From Sanderia malayensis (taxonomy: Eukaryota; Cnidaria; Scyphozoa; Semaeostomeae; Pelagiidae), in assembly GCA_013076295.1 (NCBI GenBank), contig RQOL01000929.1, positions 1 to 64,000 of the forward strand: DNA of 64,000 nt, given 5' to 3'. The notes below the pieces were generated by a model. That model did no database searches, had not been told where the DNA came from, and worked only from the letters and a program-made list of their open reading frames with translations. Positions within the stretch are counted from its first letter, which is position 1, and every line of letters begins with the position of its first letter. Positions 59,838 to 64,000 of the stretch are shown here, in pieces. The position numbers and the translations under genes are program-made.

Positions 59838-60311
59838 TCAATTAAAGTAATCATCATCTAAAAGTATACAATTGTTCAAATATATGTAATGTTCTTTCAA
59901 CTCTTTTAACGGATCATGAGACGTTGCCTTGGGGGCCCCAAATTCTTCAATATTTTTCGAAGGCATATTAATCTGTTCGCAGGTCGCCCGCTCAATATCG
60001 CCCCCTTTATATAATACCATGTGCACACCATTCCACTCTAGGACGTCTTTAATCATGGGTATTGCATCTTCACAAGAAAATGAAGCATCTTCAGGGTAAT
60101 AGTTCAGATGATGAATCTTTTCCCTACAATACCGGTATGTTCGTTTCCACTTTTCTGTTAAGAGTCTATATTTGACACAAGGAATAAATTCGTATTCGAA
60201 ACAAGTTATTCCATCCGCGAGCATTATTCCAACTTTTCTCACACATTTGTGACTATTCGACACTTGTATATATTCGATATCCATCAACGCAGCATGGGAA
60301 GCCTTCAACAT
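59838..60311 (-). CDS. Exonuclease-like protein of the Polinton-like element
   Basis: An intact 157-codon minus-strand ORF from ATG 60,311. It begins MLKASHAALMDIEYIQVSNS, in which D-x-E suggests the first motif of a DEDD-type 3'-5' exonuclease fold. Mid-protein VLYKGGDIERATCEQINMPS and the late ATSHDPLKELKEHY (His-Asp-Pro, as in the last DEDDh motif) agree with that reading. The expected middle Asp is not certain. Small proteins of this pattern accompany Polinton-like polymerases in cnidarians as far as I recall. No frame damage, unlike the neighbouring polymerase. It diverges from the polymerase across a 325-bp intergenic region, and the two direct repeats of 106 bp lie on either side. Function is inference. 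Confidence 0.5.
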   Translation of the reverse strand: MLKASHAALMDIEYIQVSNSHKCVRKVGIMLADGITCFEYEFIPCVKYRLLTEKWKRTYRYCREKIHHLNYYPEDASFSCEDAIPMIKDVLEWNGVHMVLYKGGDIERATCEQINMPSKNIEEFGAPKATSHDPLKELKEHYIYLNNCILLDDDYFN

Positions 60312-60386
60312 TTTATCAGTTTGATATGAGATGTCTGGTCAATTATCTAAAGTCACTTCTTTAATTTAGATGAACTATAATTGAAC

Positions 60387-60492
60387 GTTCTCGGCTCGAG
60401 ATTGAATTCAAAGAACCAATCAGAAACTTTCGAATGCGACGTTTGAATGTACGCGTCAAATCTCTGTCATGAGAAATCAGAAACTTCTAGAA
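60387..60492 (+). repeat. Direct repeat, copy 2 (Polinton-like element)
   Basis: Second copy of the 106-bp block at 59,551-59,656, 836 bp downstream in the same orientation. It forms the distal half of the promoter region between the divergent genes. Confidence 0.92.
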
Positions 60493-60647
60493 GTTTCCAG
60501 GAGCTATCAACCAATCAGATCACAGGGACTTTTCAGAAGTTTCTAGAAGTAAGTTGTGGGAAAGTTCTAGAAAGTTCTATGACGTCATAAAGAAGTTTCC
60601 AGAAGCAGAAATCTCTACAATCTGGTTGGTTGATTTATGTATATAAA
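60416..60647 (+). promoter_or_regulatory. Promoter region with heat-shock elements, CRE, CCAAT and TATA
   Basis: Heat-shock elements, as alternating nGAAn/nTTCn pentamers in perfect phase: 60,479-60,498 (4 units), 60,535-60,549 (3), 60,559-60,578 (4) and 60,591-60,605 (3). A palindromic CRE, TGACGTCA, is at 60,580-60,587. CCAAT boxes are at 60,416-60,420 and 60,511-60,515. TATATAAA is at 60,640-60,647. The TATA overlaps the first ATG of the long ORF (60,637), so translation more likely starts at the second Met, 60,688. The sites are symmetric and could also serve the divergent minus-strand gene. Confidence 0.75.
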
Positions 60648-60687
60648 TCATTCTCGGAATAAAATCACTTCAAATCACGATCTAGTC

Positions 60688-63600
60688 ATGAAGAGATCAC
60701 ACGAAGAAAGCGCAGCTGCTAATAATAGCAAGAAAAGAAAAATCTCTTGCTATCAATGTGGGAAAGTATTCAATAGAATGGCGAATCTAATGGCGCACAA
60801 GCGAACATCTCATAATGTGCAATCGCCACCCAAATTAGTTGGCGAAGGTAGGAAAAAGAAAAAGATAGATGATAAAGCATTTAAAATATATACTAAGGAA
60901 GAGGATATTGAAAATATGAAAAAGATCAAGCAGCACACCATTCGCGAACTTATGAGTGAGATATATACACATAAGCAAGGGATAAAGTATTATATTGTTC
61001 TCGAAGTAGAATTTCATAAGCCGATCGGTGATATCATATCAGATCCACCGCCAGTATTCAGATCTGCTATCTACTCACTGCTGCGATCAGAGATTGAAGA
61101 TATCGAAGAGCTTGAAGACCAAATAGACGACGCCATTAGAAAGTTAAAAAATGACATAGATGAATTTACAGAAAATGGAAGCGGCTGGATATTTACAAAG
61201 TATATCAAACTGCTAGTGAAGATGTTCGACTATGAAGCAATCAAAGGTAAAAAATATTTGCAGCTACCCGCCAACATCAAAAACAAAAAAGCAGTCATTA
61301 ACGTGCAAAACGATGATGATAAATGCTTCATCTGGGCAATTCTATCTGCACTACATCCACAATCAAAACATCCACAAAGAGTCGCAAAGTATCAACAGTA
61401 CTTGAACGAGCTTAACTGCGAGGGATTGAAATATCCAGTAAAAGTGCAAGATAAAAAGATGATTGATACATTCGAAATAAACAACAACATTTCAATCAAC
61501 ATCTATTTAAATGAAGATGATGAAATTATACCAGTAAGAATAGCGAAAAAAGAACTTGGAAAGCATGTGGATTTGCTACTAATAATTAATGATGATGATG
61601 AGAATCACTACTGCTGGATTAAAAGTATGAGTCGTTTGTTGGCCAGTCGCGATAGTAATAAACATCATGGAAAGCGTTTTTACTGTCCGCTATGCCTGTC
61701 ATCATGCACAAGTCAAGAAAATCTAGATAAACATAAAACATTATGTCAGAAAATCAAAATCTTCCAAGGTGTTGAATATCCCAAAGACGGAGAATTAAAG
61801 TTTGAACATTTTAAGAACCAATGCATGCTACCATTCATCATATATGCAGATACTGAATCTATTTTGGAAAGTTCAAACAAGGGAGCTGCTTATCAAGAAC
61901 ACAAACCAATCAGTTATTGTATTTACGCCACGTCAATCGATGATAGGTGGCAACGACCGTTGGAATGTTATACCGGAGAAGATTGCATGGAGGTGTTTAT
62001 GAATAGTTTAGATAAGCTAAATGAAGAAATACGAACAGTATTCAAGAAAACCATGCCAATGATTAGATTAACACCGGAAGAAAATGCGGAACATGCTGGG
62101 GCTATGCATTGCTATTGTTGCAATCAACTATTCAATGATAATGATAGACAAAAAGTCAGAGATCATTGTCACATTACCGGAAAATACAGAGGTCCAGCTT
62201 GCAAGCATTGCAACTTCAAACATCTGGATATAGCAGCAAACTATCACACCATCCCGATCGTCTTTCACAATCTAAAAGGATATGATATGCATCATATTCT
62301 GAAGAATTTGAATGGTAGAAATGCAAAGATCATCGCCAATTCGAAAGAAAAGATCATGACTGCACAGATTGGTGGTTATTCTGAAGAAAATGAAGAAGGT
62401 AGAAATACCAATACTAATGGAATCAAATACATTGATTCATTCGCATTTTTAAGCACCAGCTTAGCAACACTAGCCAACAACCTGCCGAAAGAAGACTTCA
62501 TATCTATGAAAAAATACTTGCATGATGAGATCACCCAACAACAATATCCTGAGATACCTAGAAATGAACGGGAAAGAGTTACAGAATTGGAAAGAGAACG
62601 TCAAAACATGTTTGAACCGGGCGTAGCATGCAAAGATCCGCTAAAAAATGAAGATGTTTTGGATTATAGAAATTGGAAAATACCACCAAAGAGAGCTTTA
62701 ACAGAAGCAGAAGATGCAGATGTCAAGAAAGCGTTTGATTTGCTGACAAGGAAAGGTGTTTATCCCTATGACTGGGTGGATAGTATAGAAAAATGCAAGA
62801 AACAGCTCTACCACCAAAAGAAGCATTTTACAACAAACTCTATGATTCCAGCATCAGTGATGAAGATTATACATATGCTCAACAGGTTTGGCAATTTTTC
62901 AACTGTCAGACCTTTCAAGATTATCATGAGCTATATCTGAAAACTGATGTGCTGCTGTTAGCTGATATATTTGAATCGTTCAGAAAGCAGAGTCTAAAAT
63001 TCTACAAGCTTGATCCTGCTCATTATCTAACTGCTCCTTCACTAGCTTGGGATGCAATGTTGAAGATGACTGGTGTAAAGCTAGAATTACTATCTGAAGA
63101 AAAGAAGGACATTCACCTTATGATTGAAGATGGTATTCGAGGCGGTGTTTTCGATAGCAGTGAAACGCCATGCTGAATCGACGGAAAACAACACGTTGAT
63201 GTACTTAGATGCAAACAATCTCTATGGATGGGCAATGTCGCAGCCAATGCCTTATGGTGGTTTCAAACAATTTACACAAGAAGAAATTAAAAACACAAAC
63301 ATCGACGCTTTGTTGTCAAGATCTGATGAAGATATTGGCTACATTCTCAAAGTTGACTTAGAATATCCAGTTGAGTTACATGATCATCATGCAGATCTAC
63401 CATTAGCACCACAAAGATTACAAGTTCAAGAAGAAATGTTATCAAAATATCAAAGACAAGCTTATGGGGAAAAGTTTAAGTCAACACCAAAGCTAATACC
63501 AAATCTATATGACAAAAAAGAATACACCATGCATGAAAGAAATTTGAAGCAGTGTTTGGAATTGGGTTTTGAAGCTAACAAAAGTTCATGAGATTATTGA

Positions 63601-64000
63601 ATTCAAGCAAAACTTTTGGTTGAAAAAAATATATTGATTTCAACACTCAAAAGAGAACTCAAGCAAGAAACGACTTTGAAAAAGATCTGTTCAAACTGAT
63701 GAACAATTCTGTGTTTGGAAAGACGATGGAAAACGTAAGAAATCATCGACGTTTTGAAATCTGCACAGATGGTATAGTCCTGAGAAGATGGGTCAGAAAT
63801 CCAAAGTTCTATGGAGTAATTGAAATTAATGAAGATACACTTTTGGTAGAGAAAAAGATTGGGAAAGTTAAACTCAAACAAGCCAATGTATGTTGGTTTC
63901 AGCATATTAGATATTAGCAAGACATTGATGTATGATTTCCACTACAACTTTGCAAAACCAAACCTTCCAAACGTTCAACTATGCTACATGGATACTGATA
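60688..64000 (+). pseudogene. Protein-primed-type DNA polymerase B, Polinton-like, broken and partial
   Basis: Family B DNA polymerase of the DNA_pol_B_2 group, which replicates element DNA. The first 2.3 kb is one open frame (ATG 60,637; start at 60,688 preferred). Residues are counted from 60,637: C2H2 finger 38-59 (CYQCGKVF); a possible cysteine-protease-like segment 228-335 (KCFIWAILSALHP; HYCWIK); a second Cys cluster 347-369; ExoI-type YADTES near 402; an endonuclease VII-like zinc site near 491-526 (CYCC, DHCHITGKYRG); ExoII-type HNLKGYDMHHI near 542. The polymerase domain follows in shifting frames: LDANNLYGWAM (motif A-like, about 63,207), NNSVFGKTMEN (motif B-like, about 63,701) and YMDTD (motif C-like, 63,986). 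Frame changes occur near 62,795, 63,160, 63,585, 63,625 and 63,895; some are at A-runs. The window ends before the C-terminus. Confidence 0.85.

Larger units (their letters stand above)
59551..64000. mobile_element. Polinton/adintovirus-like element, partial
   Basis: A protein-primed-type DNA polymerase B and a divergent exonuclease-like gene are arranged around a common promoter region. The window ends inside the polymerase, so integrase, ATPase, protease and capsid genes, and the terminal inverted repeat, cannot be seen. The left border is arbitrary, set at the first promoter-like repeat. The polymerase is broken in its second half, so this is likely an old genomic copy. Confidence 0.65.

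Noticed and set aside
60637..60690. First ATG of the polymerase ORF as the start
   Set aside because: It overlaps TATATAAA; the second Met at 60,688 is a better start if that TATA is used.

Overview
This window looks like an AT-rich, intron-containing animal genome, almost certainly an invertebrate. The mix of KDZ, CACTA, Helitron, MULE-like, Penelope-like and Polinton-like elements would fit a cnidarian or sponge, but the sequence alone does not settle the taxon. No rRNA, tRNA, CRISPR array or confident single-copy host gene was found. Nearly every recognisable coding piece belongs to a mobile element, and many elements are nested in one another.

Region by region. (1) 0.5-4.9 kb: spliced plus-strand exons of an OTU-like/PHD-like protein and a second exon group that may be the same gene. 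(2) 4.9-6.7 kb: a near-identical inverted repeat with arms of about 600 bp. (3) 6.6-15.8 kb: a long minus-strand KDZ (Kyakuja-like) transposase with well preserved exons; two small MITEs sit in one of its introns. (4) 15.97-21.0 kb: a truncated Helitron helicase pseudogene, a minisatellite, about 3 kb of strongly G-poor plus strand, and a small broken ORF followed by a perfect hairpin. (5) 21.15-24.35 kb: two related non-autonomous Helitrons joined head to tail, flanked by an older inverted-repeat pair. (6) 24.4-32.3 kb: mostly non-coding, with a Tigger-like MITE that received a Helitron at an A^T site, a satellite-like array and an unrecognised exon. (7) 32.4-34.0 kb: a Penelope-like 3' end (GIY-YIG) and unrecognised minus-strand exons. 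(8) 34.4-47.4 kb: a minus-strand MULE-like transposase-type gene, apparently preceded by a kinase-like segment. It is interrupted by a Helitron (34,444-35,744) and by a complete 7.3-kb CACTA element (38,783-46,125) with matching termini and a 3-bp target duplication. (9) 48.4-51.7 kb: an unrecognised ORF cluster and a second, different PIF1/Helitron-type helicase, heavily frameshifted. (10) 53.8-58.9 kb: a second KDZ transposase of a different subfamily (CxC2-type) on the plus strand, partly decayed. (11) 59.5-64.0 kb: the start of a Polinton/adintovirus-like element with an exonuclease-like gene diverging from a protein-primed type DNA polymerase B, separated by a promoter region dense in heat-shock elements.

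The most interesting signals are: the heat-shock-element cluster, CRE and CCAAT boxes in front of the Polinton-like polymerase; the inverted duplication at the 3' end of the KDZ gene, which could yield hairpin RNA; the CACTA element with exact ends, whose Ulp1-like protease carries a TGA at the expected catalytic-cysteine codon; and the head-to-tail Helitron junction. Many frames are broken by single-base indels. Decay is the simplest cause, but uncorrected assembly indels could explain some. All family calls rest on reading motifs by eye; no search was run.
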